From NCBI GenBank assembly GCA_905221605.1, contig CAJNDS010002748.1:1-64000 (forward strand): a DNA stretch of 64,000 nucleotides, written 5' to 3'. Position 1 is the first letter of the stretch, and each line of letters begins with the position of its first letter. The DNA is from Symbiodinium natans. Lineage: Eukaryota; Sar; Dinophyceae; Suessiales; Symbiodiniaceae. Under the pieces are notes generated by a model. It was not told the DNA's origin. It searched no databases and saw nothing but the letters and a program-made list of their open reading frames with translations. The position numbers were made by a program, and so were the translations under genes. Positions 18,001 to 29,670 of the stretch are shown piece by piece.

Positions 18001-20550
18001 ACCAGACCAGAGCTTTTTTTGCGATCCTGGGTTCTGAGACCCCTCGTCATACCTGGTCAACCTCAACTGCGCATCCAGCCATAAGACCACTGCTCTGGCG
18101 GCCAGGAACAACAGGCATAAAACTAAGCATGTAGCCTTCGGAGCCAGGACATCCTGCTTCCAGGCATCCGCCCAAGCTGCCAAAACGGTCGGCCACTGAA
18201 ACGTGCCCGACGAAAAAATGACGTAAACGTAGCTTGGAACAAAGCCCAGTGCGACAATCCCCCTCCTCGACAAGCCACTCCTCTGCAGCGGGCCGGTAAC
18301 GTGGAATAACAGGGGGCGCCGGGGTCCTGACATACGTATGTCAAACAGAGGGGACCACGACATAATACTGGAATGCCGCTTGTTTCAGGTCTTTTTATCC
18401 CGGAGACCAACCAAGCATCATCGCAGGATCCCTGCACGATTCGACGAATTCACATGGAGCAGCTGACGTGAGGCATGCGATCCTACACTTGAGATTTCGA
18501 GGAGCCCGCAGCGTTTGGTCAAGCAGCTGATGCTGGCGCACCTACGGCGAGCAGCAAGGCGAAGGCCAAAAGAGCTGGTCTCACTTCACAAATCGTGGCC
18601 TTGAAATCCTTGAAGCACATCTCTCGCACCAGGCCATTTTTGGCAGTTAAACTGACCTACCAGCTTGTCTTTGCGCTGGATTCTCAATCTGCCTCGCCTT
18701 TGCCCATGCGCTTTCGTGACGTGGGCGGGGCAAGACCATTCTGAGTGACTGTGTGCAGTCATGTAGAGGCATGCAAGTCGCTCACTTGCCTGTCCGAGGC
18801 TGTTTGCGCTACCCTGGCAACGCAAGTGAGATGCAGGGCTGAGTCTCCCAAGTTCGCGGAAGCGCTTCCGCCTGTTCAACATCAGACTGGCCCCATTTCT
18901 CCGTGTCACAAAGTGCGTTGGGTTCGAGGATTCCCGGGTATGTCCGGAATGATCTTCATGTCAGCGGACTTGCGTAGTGAAACCGATGGTCGGAGCATCT
19001 GCGCATCAAGGTGGTGTGAGCGTTGGTTGGCAGGATTATCAACATATTTACTGCATGACCGTCGAAATGGTCAATTGCCGAGGGTCAGGTGAATCAGTCA
19101 CAGGTTTGCCGCCCTTGTGCCGCGCATTGGGATTTGCTGGTGCTTCAGTGCTGCCAGCTGCCAGCACTCTTGAGCAGTCATTGTGTGATTTCCGCTCACC
19201 CTGGTCCAGTACTCAGGGGATGGGGCAGGTGATTCCCTAATGCAAGACGCTTTTCTCTGGGCTCCGGGATTCCAAGGCCTTTTTGGGAATGTGTCCGAGA
19301 TGGCGCGAGCCTGAAACGGGAACAGGCAACATCTGACAATGTCCTTGATGGAACATGCCATGCTCTGAGAAGGCTGTGCGGGATACGATCGAAATAATAG
19401 CTGCGTGCTCAGTGGCCACCAGACCGTCAGAGAGCTTTTCCAATGCTTGCAGCACGAACGCTTGGGACGACGACTACGCGTCTCACATATGTGTGTAGAC
19501 GCTGTGCAGTTGTTGCCAAGCAGAATGCCATCGCAGTGACCTGAACGCGTGCACTCGCGAGGATGGTGTCCACTCCGGCACGACTCGGCTATCCCTAAAG
19601 ACCCAGTCCGAAGCCTCAGAGATCAGCACTAGAATATGAAGGGAAGCTCTTCGAGGGTGTTTCGTAACTACGTGGCGCATCGTGGAGTGCAGCTGTGCCT
19701 CCAGGCTGGAGCGCTTCGGACAGATTGACATCTGTCACAAGATAGGGGACCCGCGGGAGGACAAGAGAGGTTGCTGCGATGAAACGCTGTCATGGAGGGC
19801 TGGAGGAGGCAAGGAAGGAGGCTGAGGGAAAGATTTTCTCGTGAGCAAGGAGTTTCGTTGGAGATCGTTCCCTATCTTGCAAAGCGAAGCTCCGATGCGA
19901 TGCAAACGGGTCTCCGAAAAATTGCGCCATGATGCCGAGATGTGCTCAGCCCGAAAAGATGGGCAACGCCCGAGGCTGGGGATGGCTGGGGAAATGAAAA
20001 GTTCAGGCTGGGCTCAGTTCGAGGGGGGGAGGATGTGTTGGCGAAGCGCGTTCAGGCTGCGACCTGGCCAGTGGCTTTGCGCAGTTCGTGCCCGCTTGCT
20101 CCACTTGGACTGTAAAAGCTTCACCGGAGCCAAAGCTGGTCTCAAAGCCTTAGCCTTGGCAGTTGTCCCGATTGTCCCGTCACCCGGTCTCTTCAGTGTT
20201 GGGTTTTTCGGCTTTTCGGGTTTTCGAGGCGCGCAGAGAAGCTTGCTGGAGTATTCGCCTCCAAGTCCCGCCCAGTTTATCCCGGGAGTGCCCAGCCCTG
20301 AGAAGTGCCACCCCCAGACGTGCGGTGAGGTTGACCTTCGGAAGGTGCCGACTTCGATACCGAGTTGATTTCGGCTAGTAAAAAGCTTGGTTAGTACAAC
20401 AGACCTTTTCGCTTGTCTAGCAGAGGAAACTATCCATCATCACACTGTTGGCAGAGCCAACCAAAATCGACCTTCTGTGAGCAGTCTGTGTGTCGTCGCG
20501 CACCGGCTTGTCCAGACAACCCACAGATCGTGGCTTGATATCCTCCAAAT
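15059..20550. other. Gene-poor 5.5-kb stretch
   Basis: No recognisable protein, RNA gene or repeat family. Short C runs occur at 15649-15660 and 17270-17285. Open frames are short, overlap on both strands and lack codon bias. One minus-strand frame (17806-18363) has a hydrophobic middle and is noted separately. Confidence 0.4.
17806..18363 (-). CDS. Weak candidate: membrane-protein-like ORF
   Basis: A 185-residue minus-strand ORF with two apolar stretches, around GIVALGFVPSYVYVIF and KATCLVLCLLFLAARAVVLW, then a charged tail. It could be an exon of a membrane protein, or chance. There is no family match and no clear splice site. Confidence 0.2.
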   Translation of the reverse strand: MSWSPLFDIRMSGPRRPLLFHVTGPLQRSGLSRRGIVALGFVPSYVYVIFSSGTFQWPTVLAAWADAWKQDVLAPKATCLVLCLLFLAARAVVLWLDAQLRLTRYDEGSQNPGSQKKLWSGHKSRTLAAKRLSGAVSGTVKSCTLRQVSILPGHIAKDAGEAGCHQVLDKADTIQLRLHEFTARV

Positions 20551-20553
20551 GCC

Positions 20554-20799
20554 TTATCTGAAAGACTTCGGCAGCTGAATGTTCAAAACAGGAATATCTC
20601 CAATGGACATTAGCAGGACTTGCTCCACCAGATTTCTTCGCCTTCGGCTCGGCTTTGCGGTCGGGCTTTCGGTCGGCTTTTGCGGGCCAACGAAGAATAT
20701 TGCACATCCAGTGGTCGACTGCGCATCGTACTCGCCTGCAAAGTCTGAGTCGCTACAACCAGAATCGACTACCCAAAACGGAAGCACCGATGAAGCCAT
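20554..20799 (-). pseudogene. Possible Ty1/copia RNase H fragment
   Basis: On the minus strand the frame reads SDSDFAGEYDAQSTTGCAIF then FVGP, resembling the (S/A)D(S/A)D(F/W)AG ... STTG motif at the RNase H end of Ty1/copia polyproteins. The frame then turns into Pro/Arg-rich sequence without the usual KKQ...STEAE block, so the copy is broken. A further minus-strand frame upstream (20842-21300) contains IIADTG, which could be a decayed aspartic protease core, but this is weaker. Confidence 0.35.
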
Positions 20800-22490
20800 T
20801 CATAGTTTCATCAATAGACGAGTTGATGTATGCTATGACAGCTATGAGACGTTGTAAACCAAGGTCGCAGTCAGAGCTTCATTTTGTTCCCCTTGAAGTA
20901 ATCTGCCAGTGTCTGCGATGATGTCCAACTTGCGAACCTCCTTGCGAGCTGGAGTAGCCATCAAAGGGCTGCGCTCGATGATGCAATGCAGACAGTGGAA
21001 GTCATCTTCACTGCACTCATTTCTGCATTGGGGCTCAGAACCTAGAAGCTTAGAACCTGCCGACCTCGCACGTTTCTTTGATGTTGTCCCTGTGTTTACT
21101 GCATGGTTGGTTGGCTTTGGGCTAAACACAGCTATACGTGAGGAGCCTCGGCTGAACCGCTGAGGCTCAAATCCATGGGAGTGGCACGAGTATGAGTCAA
21201 ACCATGTGGGGACTTTTTTTTGCAATGAGATTTGCACATTCCAGGTCCTGAGGGTCAGATTCGGGACAGTCCGCACTCTCCAGGCAATCTTTGAGGGCAT
21301 GAGCTTCCAACCATCTCCCTCAACATCGACCTCCTCAGTGAGACGATGTCAAAACAAACCATCATTCGCCTGGGCTTGAGTTTGAAGGTAGTCGTGCCAG
21401 TAGTTTGCTTGTCGCAAGACTTGCAGACTTGCAGTGGTCCTGCACTACCTCTGCTTCACCACCAGGGGATCGTCAAGGTAGTAACTAAGTGGCGAGTAAA
21501 CGCGCGGCACGAAGTCAGGCAGCCCACAGCACTCGTCCGTCTCGTCCGCAGGAAAAACCCCCCAAATCGCACGACGCTGCATCTCGCAACTCTCACCTTC
21601 ATACGACTAGGGTCACCAATACGAAACAACCAACGGTTAAATCAAGCCCGTTTTGTGCGGGGACCAAGGCGAAAGATCCTACACATTGATTCGATGTAGC
21701 GCTACCTTCGGATTTGTATTCTATGTTTTAGTAGAAGCCTTAGATTCCCTAATTAGCTTCTTTTTCCAAAGGGGTGCGATGTGGTAGATAACAGCTGCTG
21801 GGACGCCATTTTTTTGGCTACGCATGCGTCGTGTACGGATGTCGGGTATGTCAGTATGCTCAGTGTTCAGTCGTGCAATGTCACTCGATACAGTGTTTTT
21901 GCCCATCGTTGGTGCTTGAATGACTTTTTGCATTGTGCAGGACACGCCCTGGGTTCGTTTCCGTGCCGATCCCAAGTTTACAGAGCCGGCCACTGCAGTT
22001 TCTGCTGTCATCAGCTGGCAAGGTGATTCCTCAGCAGCTCAATCAGCGCTCGATGCGATTGCTGCGATCTCAAATGCTTGAGGGTCCGCAGCGTAGCCCG
22101 TTGCATGCGTCGTCAAGGCACGGGGCGAGGTCCTCATAGACGGTGTGGCATCCTCAGACGGACTCCTGTACTGCTTGGAAAAGTTGGATGCAATTGACAT
22201 TCTTCGGCTGATCAGGTCGCAATACGTGCGCAGTTCGCATCCAAGAGCCCACGTTTGGGATGGCATCTTCCTGCGTTCTATCCCGCTTGCTGGCGCAAAG
22301 GTGGCGAGGTCGAAAGAAGGAGCCTCCCGGCTTGAAGGGCGCGCGTGGTCCCTGCTTGTCTTCCTCCACCTTTTTATCTGCATTGTCTTCTGTTTGCCTC
22401 TGTGCCTACTTTGAGCTTCGAGAGGGATTATGCAGAGTGACCGACCCCGAAAGCCCTGCCTGGCCCTAACAGTTCAATGTGAGACGGGAG
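20800..22490. other. No resolved gene
   Basis: Apart from the possible retroelement remains, this stretch shows only short ORFs on both strands and a hairpin near 21141-21166 (GAGCCTCGGC / GCTGAGGCTC). Confidence 0.35.
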
Positions 22491-22493
22491 ACG

Positions 22494-22640
22494 GTTTAGG
22501 GTTTAGGGTTTAGGGGAGCAGGTGGGGGGGAGGGGATACCATGGGGGCGGGAGGGGGGGGGGGGTGTATACCATGCGGGGGGACCGGCGAACCGCGAACC
22601 GGGAGAACCGGGATCATATATGCATATACATATATACATA
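22494..22640. repeat. Short telomere-type repeat plus G-tract/TA composite
   Basis: About three GGTTTAG units (22494-22513) run into G-tracts with two TACCATG motifs and then CATATATGCATATACATATAT. The same order of parts (telomere-like, G-tract with ACCATGG, CATATAT) recurs near 27.37, 32.2, 33.65 and 57.9 kb. Confidence 0.7.
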
Positions 22641-25140
22641 TCGTTTGTGGGCGCATTGCTATTGATTGCGATTGGTAGCTTGCTGGTTGCTTGTTGTGGG
22701 TTGCGTAGGCTTTCCCGTCACTTGTCAAAAGATCGCCGAAGGTGCAGCTCAAGTGGTTTAAAACAATGCCAATAACAACAGCAACGAGGATAACTACAAA
22801 TAAGTATCAGATTACATTTATGACACTGATGAAGAATCCAATGATGTACATTTTTTTGGTGTAAGTGAAAAAGAATAACAAGATAGAAAAATTGCAACAT
22901 GACAAAAATAGTAGCCATGCATCCGACTAAGTGACTGTCCAGGCGCGGGCACAGGCCTTAGGCCCCATTTGTTTGCCCTCAGTTGCTTTCAAACTCGTTT
23001 CCGAAGAAATCAATTTCAGCCTCGTCTGCGTGTGCGCTCTTGGGGGTTTCGGGTCCCGCATGCTCGAATCGACTCGCTGTCGCTGGGGTTCATATCCACG
23101 GGTTCATTTCTATCTTCTTCTCAACTGTTCTTTTCAATTTTTCTATTCCTTCAGAGGTCAGTGCCCCATGGCCGAGTTGTTTTTCTTGCCTCTTTTCTCG
23201 TCTCCTGTCCCCTGTGTAATTGTTCGTGTTTTGTCTCCCTTTTTAACCTTGGCTTGTCACCTGGACAACGTGACGCGGCCCGTTGTTGCAGAAGTCTGTC
23301 TCCGGCATCTCGTCAGAATATTGTACTCCTTGCTACTTCTGGTTTCCTTTGTCTCAGTCCAGGGATTGGATCGTGTGATGTACCATGCGGCAAAGTCGCG
23401 TGCGCATTTTCTAGCCTCTCTCTTTTCTTGATAGTAATAAGTAGTATTTCTATTATTCAGAGGGCGGGAACTGCAACCTGTGTGGTGATCTGGAAGCCAG
23501 GCACCAGTCGAGACATATATCTGGAGCAGTGTCAATCTCGGGCTGCTTTGGTTCCGAAGTTGAGAGCGCTAGCCTGCGACTGCAAACTGCAAGACAAAAG
23601 GCAGGAGCGCGGGCGCGGCAGGCCTGCCTTGTGGGCACAGTAGCTTTCTTGCTCCGGCTTGTCCATCCAGTTGCTGGATCATGGCATTCCACGGCAATCT
23701 CAGCTCAAAGCTCCCTAAGGGAGGTTGTGAGTTAGTGATGTTTCACAACGTGCCCCATGAAGACGCGGAATGACCAACCCTGATGACAACAACGCCGTGA
23801 CAGCAGACCCGAGTGAAGATAACATGTTTGTTTTGTTGACATGAACTTTTTTGCATCAAGTTGTGAGTCATTTGCACGTCGGTGCTCGCAGCCAAGGCAG
23901 GCGAACCCAGACAACTGAGGCACATAGTTCAGTCGGCACGCCACCCGGAGCGACATTTGCCACAAACGCCATTTGGCAGGGCGACCAGCTCCAGTGATGT
24001 CTCAAAGGAGATTTCTGAAGCTTCAGAGGCAGAGAAGCCTGGGATGCTGAGTGCGACGTGTTGCTGATTCTGATTCGTTTTTTGGCAGGAGTTAGTAGAT
24101 AGATGCTGCCAGGCAGACGAAGTTGCAAGCAATGATGAAGCTAAACAAGGCCCGCCTTTTTGCGTATTTGATCAGTGGGTTGCCTGAAGACTCGAAGGAA
24201 ACCGCATTGATTACATGGCTCCTCACTCTGGCTTTCTACAGCGGTTTGTACAGTCAAAGCACCCTTGTATTTGCTCCCCCGTCGTAGTACAGGACGAGGA
24301 TACTTCCTTCTTTTTGATGACCTGCAATGATCGAGTTAAACTCGTCAAAAAAGATGTAGGCAACCATATGTAGAGCTGTCCAAAACAGGGCTCCTGTGCT
24401 GTGTGCTGTGCAGTCGACCTCAGGGGTTGTTAACTGCTTGGGGAGCAAATACAAAAATGTGCTCCAAGGTGGCAATTGCGACAGCTCACCGCCAACTCCG
24501 AATCCATCATCGAAGGCATGCCCGCAATAAAGCTGCAATGCCGGCAATGCAGATGCCGAAAGATTGACGCAGGCGCTCACACCAAGTTCCAGATTTCTCA
24601 AAATGCAATACTCGAGGCAGGGAGAAATCATGAGGAATCCCTGCAGTTTAAAGGCTTCGGGCGCAACGCGCCGCCCCAAGGGTCAGCGGATGGACTACTT
24701 CCAGTGCTGTTTGGTGGCTTTTTGAGATTTCGCAGCTGAGACTTACAGCTGACGCAGGTCACACATGTGGCAGGTGAAAGAGGGTATCTTGCTGTTGCGT
24801 TTGTTTCGGGTTGTCCTAACCCCACCACCTGAACTTTCGTAGGCTGCAAGGGCCCAGAGCCAGCGGAAATTGACAGGACTCTCAGCAGTGGGAACAAGAT
24901 TCCAGCACCGTGGCAGCTGCAACTGCGGAGGATGCTGAAATCTGCTTTTTGGGATGTTTTCACTGGTGGCTTGACCTGAGATTCAGCACCGGACAAATAT
25001 AGCAAAGGAGGACCATAGCGGACCCATGGCCTAAGCCTTGTTTTATTTTTAGGCCTAGCGGCACAGGCCGGTCCCGCAAGAAAAGAACCTTAAACCTTGG
25101 CATCCATCATCCTCATACCTACTACAGGTTGTGCAGACCG
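22641..25140. other. Gene-poor stretch up to the gap
   Basis: About 2.5 kb without recognisable genes. ORFs on both strands overlap and lack motifs. Confidence 0.35.
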
Positions 25141-25154
25141 GGGGGGGGGGGGGG

Positions 25155-25254
25155 NNNNNNNNNNNNNNNNNNNNNNNNNNNNNNNNNNNNNNNNNNNNNN
25201 NNNNNNNNNNNNNNNNNNNNNNNNNNNNNNNNNNNNNNNNNNNNNNNNNNNNNN
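25155..25254. other. Assembly gap (100 N)
   Basis: Exactly 100 N, preceded by a run of G and followed by repeat sequence. A round 100 suggests a scaffold gap of unknown true size. Confidence 0.98.
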
Positions 25255-26075
25255 ACCAAAAAACAAAAAAAAAAAACATGTTTTTTAGAGAATGGGGAGG
25301 GGATGTTGAAAAAGATGGTTTTTTGGTTTTGCCTCGTAAAGAGATGGTTTTTCATAGAAAAACCAACTTTTCCCACGTAAATAGATGGTTTTGGCCTGGT
25401 CTGCCCCAGGAAAACCATCTTTTTGCGAGGTAAAAGTTGGTTTGTGGCTCCAAAACCATCCTTTACGAGGCAAAACCAAAAAACAAAAAAAACATCTTTT
25501 TTAGAGAATGGGGAGGGGATGTTGAAAAAGATGGTTTTGTTGGTTTTGCCTCGTAAAGAGATGGTTTTTCTTAGAAAAACCAACTTTTCTCCTGTAAAAA
25601 GATGGTTTTGGTCTGGTCTGCCCCAGGAAAACCATCTTTTTGCGAGGTAAAAGTTGGTTTTTGGCTCCAAAACCATATTTTTACGATGTAAAAGTTGGTT
25701 TGTGTTGCGAAAACCATCTTTTTACGAGGGTAAAGATGGTTTTTCTATGAAAAACCATCTCTACACGAGGCAAAACCAAAAAAACCATCTTTTTGAAAAT
25801 CCCCCTCCATTCTCTAATAAAGATTTTTTTTTTGGTTTTTTGGTTTTGCCTCGTAAAAGATGGTTTTTCATAGGAAAACCAACTTTTTCCTCGTAAAAAG
25901 ATGGTTTTGGCTTGGTGTTCTTAAGGAAAACCATCTTTTGCGAGGGAAAAGTTGGTTTTCCTACGCAAAACCATCTTTTTACGAGGCAAAACCAAAAAAA
26001 CCATCTTTTTCAACATCCCCTCCCCATTCTCTAAAAAAGATGGGTTTTTTTGGTTTCTTGGTTTTGCCTCGTACC
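25255..26075. repeat. Block of direct and inverted repeats (GATGGTTTT family)
   Basis: The 35 bp at 25286-25320 recur exactly at 25502-25536 (period 216 bp) and, in exact reverse complement, at 25999-26033. A diverged inverted copy lies near 25783-25823. Between them alternate AAGATGGTTTT and AAAACCATCTT with ACGAGG(C/T)AAAA spacers, so the whole block can fold on itself. The frames (Trp/Phe/Lys-rich) are not genes. Confidence 0.85.
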
Positions 26076-26179
26076 TCTCTCGGGCCAGAACCGTGCAGCT
26101 CTACACGTAGCTGTCCAGTGGACGGTTTTGGTTCGAAGCAGGACGTGTCAGCATACTTGGAGGCTCGTTGATTTTGGTC

Positions 26180-27310
26180 AGTGTTACATTAATCTCAGCA
26201 ATAGCATTCCTATTCCTATTAATGTAAAAGGGTTCCTAACCATCTTTATAGGACTTTTTTTCATTTTACTTATACTCTTATGAACTTTCAGAGGTTTCTT
26301 ATTCAACATCAGAGGATTCCTAATACTTTTCAATAGGGTTCTTTTGCATTTCAACAAGGTTCTTAATCATTCTAAAATGGGTTCCTCTGAAACTAAACTT
26401 TCTTTTTTAAGATTCATATTGGTGCCTATTCATTTTAGTGCATCTTCAAGTAATTTTCATGGTATTCTTATAAATTTGAATAGCATTCCTAGTCCTATTA
26501 ATTCTGATAGGAATCACATTAAGTCTAACAGGCAGCCAAGAAACTTTGAAAAGGAACCACGTTGAATTTTGTAGGATTCCTATTGGTTCCTATAAATTTT
26601 AGTAGGATTCCTCTTCATTTTAAAGGATTCCTATCAATTCGAAATAGGGTTCTTATGAATTTTACTGGGGTTCCTAATAAATTCCGATTAACGTCAAAAG
26701 GGTTCCTAACCATCTTAATAGGACTCCTCTACCATTTCAGAATATTCGTATGAAATTTCATATTTGATTTTATAGGATTCCTATTGGTTCCTATTAATTT
26801 TAGTAGGGTTTCTCTTCATTTTCAAAGGATTATTATTTATTTGCAATAGGGTTCTCATGATTTTTAGTGGTGTTGCTTCTAATTCCTATTGATGGTAGGA
26901 CCCTCTTCATTTAAACGATTCCTCTTAATTTGTAAAAGGGTTCTTATGAATTTTAGTGGGGTTCCTCATAAATTGAATAGGATTCATCATAACAAGATTA
27001 AGACAAATATTAATAGGATTCCTATTTAGATTTAATGGAATTCCCACATTCCCGTGAATTGAAAAAGGGTCCTTTTCATTTTCACAGGCTCCCCACTATT
27101 CTTCATGGGGGCCCTATTATTTTCTACATTTTAATAGCATTCCCATGACGTTTGATAGAGAGTTCCTCTGACTCAAATACGATTCCAAGTCATTATTCCT
27201 AGTAATTCACTAAGATTCCTATTAATTTCAATAAGAGTCTTATTAATTTTAATACGGTTCGTATTAATTTTGATAAGGTTTTCGTTCAAATAATGGGTCC
27301 TTATTAAATT
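26180..27310. repeat. Degenerate AT-rich repeat of AGGATTCCTATTAATTTT-like units
   Basis: More than 30 imperfect units of about 20-35 bp built on (T)AGG(A/G)TTC(C/T)TAT(T/G)AATTTT. A higher-order period near 205 bp is visible: about 26560-26670 resembles about 26763-26875. The core AATAGGATTCCTATT is palindromic. No gene is present. Confidence 0.75.
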
Positions 27311-27364
27311 CATACCTATGACTAAGTATGGATTTCTTACTCCGACACGGCCTCACGGTAGGTC

Positions 27365-27445
27365 ATGGGGGGGGGGTGTGACCTTATATACATATATATA
27401 TATACGCACATTATAGATATATATATATATATACATATACATATG
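27365..27445. repeat. G-run plus TA microsatellite
   Basis: A run of ten G followed by TGTGACCTTATATACATATATATATA and another TA tract. It is a member of the G-tract/TA composite family. Confidence 0.7.
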
Positions 27446-27627
27446 CATTCGTATGCATGTTTTTTCTATGTTCAGCTGGTGTAAAGAAGATCAGGCCTGT
27501 GATGCGAGCTCAGCAGCACTTTTGCGTTCGTTTCTGTCCACGCGCTCACCGCCTCCCCCTTTACTTCCAAGAAGTGTCAGTCGACCCTTCCCAACATTCT
27601 GTGCGCGTTTCATCTCGATGCAGTGAG

Positions 27628-28719
27628 GTTCACATCTGACCATCGTCTTTGGCGTCCTCAATCTTGTAGTTGCTGTGGTGGTGGACACCTTCGCCGAGCA
27701 GCGAACAAAAGATGTCACGAACATGGCAATGGAGTTTTGGTGTGATTAAAGAAACAGACCTGTGTGCCGAGCATGAATTGAAACTTGTTTTTTGGGCTAT
27801 GGCCCATTGCCTATGGCTTCTTGTCACTGGTCAGGAGATGGAAGAGAACGAGGAGGAGGACCTGAGGAAACTGGACAAGATGTTTGCTGAGATTGACGGT
27901 GATGGAAGCTTGGCCTTGCATCTGATAGGGCTTTCCCCGGAACCCCGGTGTCCGGGAACCGCTAGTTTAAATAGCCTGTGATACAGCCGTGATCTGTGAT
28001 CATCCAGCACGTGATGCTTACATGATCGCTAATCACGGCTGTATCGCGGGCTATACCAACATATATATATATATATGTGTGTCTAGTTTTTGGTTTTGAG
28101 GTTCCCGGACACCGGGGTTCCGGGGAAAGGCTCAAAGCACCTGGCAGCAGCATGAGTCGCAGAGCAGCATGAGCCCAGGAAGAGTTTTTCTTACTATGCC
28201 TGAGGAGATGGTGAGCTGACTCTGCAGGAGCTCGTGGATGGCGCCCGAAGAGTGCGGGAGTTCCAAAACCGATTGCGGGTCATGGACATCGATCAGGCGT
28301 GGACATGCCGCGATCCTCGATGCAGAGAGGTCTTCTGCGCAGTAAGAGGATAGTGAGAGAGGTACGGAGTGGGTACAGAGTGCGTGCAGTGGCAAGTGCG
28401 TGCACGGGCGTGGGCTGACGCTGTGCGTTGCGCAACGCATGCGCAGGCCGATTTGGAGCAGCTTTTTGGAATGCTGGACCATGATGGCGGGGGCACCATC
28501 GACCCAGATGAGTTTAAGGTAACTCTGTCCAGGTGGGCGTTCGAATCAAAGACAGCTACGAGATTTGTGCGCTACACACTGCAGCAGCTCATGGACAATC
28601 ACCAATCAGCAGCTCAAAAACTTTCAACCATGGAAGAACGACTACAATCCGCTGCGCTCTCGGATGATGCAGAGTGGCAGACTGCATTGTGCGCGGTTGT
28701 TTCGCACGCCTATGGATGA
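27628..28719 (+). CDS. Voltage-gated cation channel, last four exons (S6 end and two EF-hands), 5'-partial
   Basis: Exons: 27628-27731, 27835-27904, 28205-28296, 28447-28719 (TGA). Introns are GA-AG (27732-27834), GA-AG (27905-28204) and GC-AG (28297-28446), and the frame is kept at every junction. Exon 1 encodes the end of pore helix S6 (VFGVLNLVVAVVVDTFAEQR) and the start of the cytoplasmic tail. Exons 2 and 3 together make a perfect EF-hand loop, DGDGDGELTLQE, split by the intron. Exon 4 opens with a second EF-hand loop, DHDGGGTIDPDE, then a helical tail to the stop. This matches the four-domain or single-domain channels with C-terminal EF-hands common in dinoflagellates, which should be Ca2+-tuned plasma-membrane channels. 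Upstream exons (voltage sensor, pore loop) are not seen within several kb. The first acceptor (TGAG at 27624-27627) is the least certain boundary. Confidence 0.82.
27932..28128. mobile_element. Short TIR element inside a channel intron (introner-like or MITE)
   Basis: The 30 bp at 27931-27960 are the exact reverse complement of 28100-28129 (CTTTCCCCGGAACCCCGGTG...). Taking the element as 27932-28128, the flanks are GGC on both sides, a possible 3-bp target duplication. A second, imperfect inverted pair lies inside (27975-27994 and 28033-28052), and a TA tract follows. It fills most of a 300-bp GA-AG intron that splits an EF-hand codon, as expected of introners known from dinoflagellates. No ORF is present, so it is non-autonomous. 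Confidence 0.75.
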
Positions 28720-29412
28720 ACTGTCACTCGCATAGTATAGTCCCTGGGAAGATGTCGCTCAGGCCGTGTCGGAAAAACCACCAGGAAGTGTGCGGCCTCA
28801 CCATCCAAAGCGTCGGCGGGTAAGAGGCTGGTTGATACCCGGAAGTGTACGTAAGCATCGTGAGCCTGGCCTCCGCTTCGCTTTCTTTGCAGGTCGTCTG
28901 GGATGGGGTGGTCTCATCACTTCAGCACGCTACAGCTACAGGGAGTCCCTGGCGTTGCCTGGATCATGCAATGGAGAGCTTGCCTGACGCATCGTGCTCA
29001 TCGCTTCTGGCCCCTCCAAGGTTGCCGGTTCATTCACGTATCCAGAGTTTCCAGCCAGCGAGTTTCAAGCCAGAGAGCGTCAGTGCAAACCCCTTCCCGT
29101 CACACGCCTCGGCCTCAGTACGGGTTCAAAAAAGGCACGGGGGATGAGGATCCATCAAATCTAGCCGCCTCGGTCTCCGAATAAAGGCACGGGCTCCTGG
29201 GTTGCTTTCATCGACTATCTGGTGCAAGGTCAACACCTGGCCTGCTGTTGCTGGTGACTGTTTCGGGCCCCGGTGCCATCAGTCGGCAAAGCCAGCCCAT
29301 TTGGGAGAGGTGCTGTGGAGCATGGAGCCGCATTCCCGTGGGAGAATGGGGTTGCGCGGACAGAAGATCCTTGAAGTAGGTAGAATAGTTAGAGTGTGGG
29401 CTCACAAAAAAC
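28720..29412. other. No resolved gene after the channel stop
   Basis: About 690 bp with only short ORFs. It could be the 3' untranslated region and intergenic sequence. Confidence 0.4.
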
Positions 29413-29670
29413 TCATAGAAGATCAGCTGGCTCCGAATGAGCATTACCTGGTGGACAGGTGCCGGCCTTCTGCAGCAACGACGCTACTGCCCAGCCGATC
29501 TGAGATGCTCCAAAGCCATAGTGATACCATGTATGCCATGTCACCATGTCCATTTCCTCGGTCGCACCTGATCTTCCGGGTCGCAGGGAAAGGCGCCTGA
29601 GGACTTTCAAGATTTTTTGCTTGTCGGAGACGTAGAGATACTTCTCCAAAGCCAGCACAATGTTTGGCAT
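29413..29670 (-). CDS. Coding-like minus-strand ORF or terminal exon, unknown
   Basis: An 85-residue frame from ATG (29670) to TGA (29413) with an ordinary, non-repetitive composition: MPNIVLALEKYLYVSDKQKI at the start and EMDMVTWHTWYHYGFGASQI later. Codon choice and residue mix look like a real protein. The frame is open a further 165 bp upstream, so it may be the last exon of a longer gene running leftward. No family is recognised. It faces the channel gene tail to tail. Confidence 0.4.
   Translation of the reverse strand: MPNIVLALEKYLYVSDKQKILKVLRRLSLRPGRSGATEEMDMVTWHTWYHYGFGASQIGWAVASLLQKAGTCPPGNAHSEPADLL

Noticed and set aside
20842-21300. Retroviral-type protease in a minus-strand ORF (IIADTG)
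   Set aside because: Only a five-to-six-residue match; the usual following residues and flanking domains are absent.
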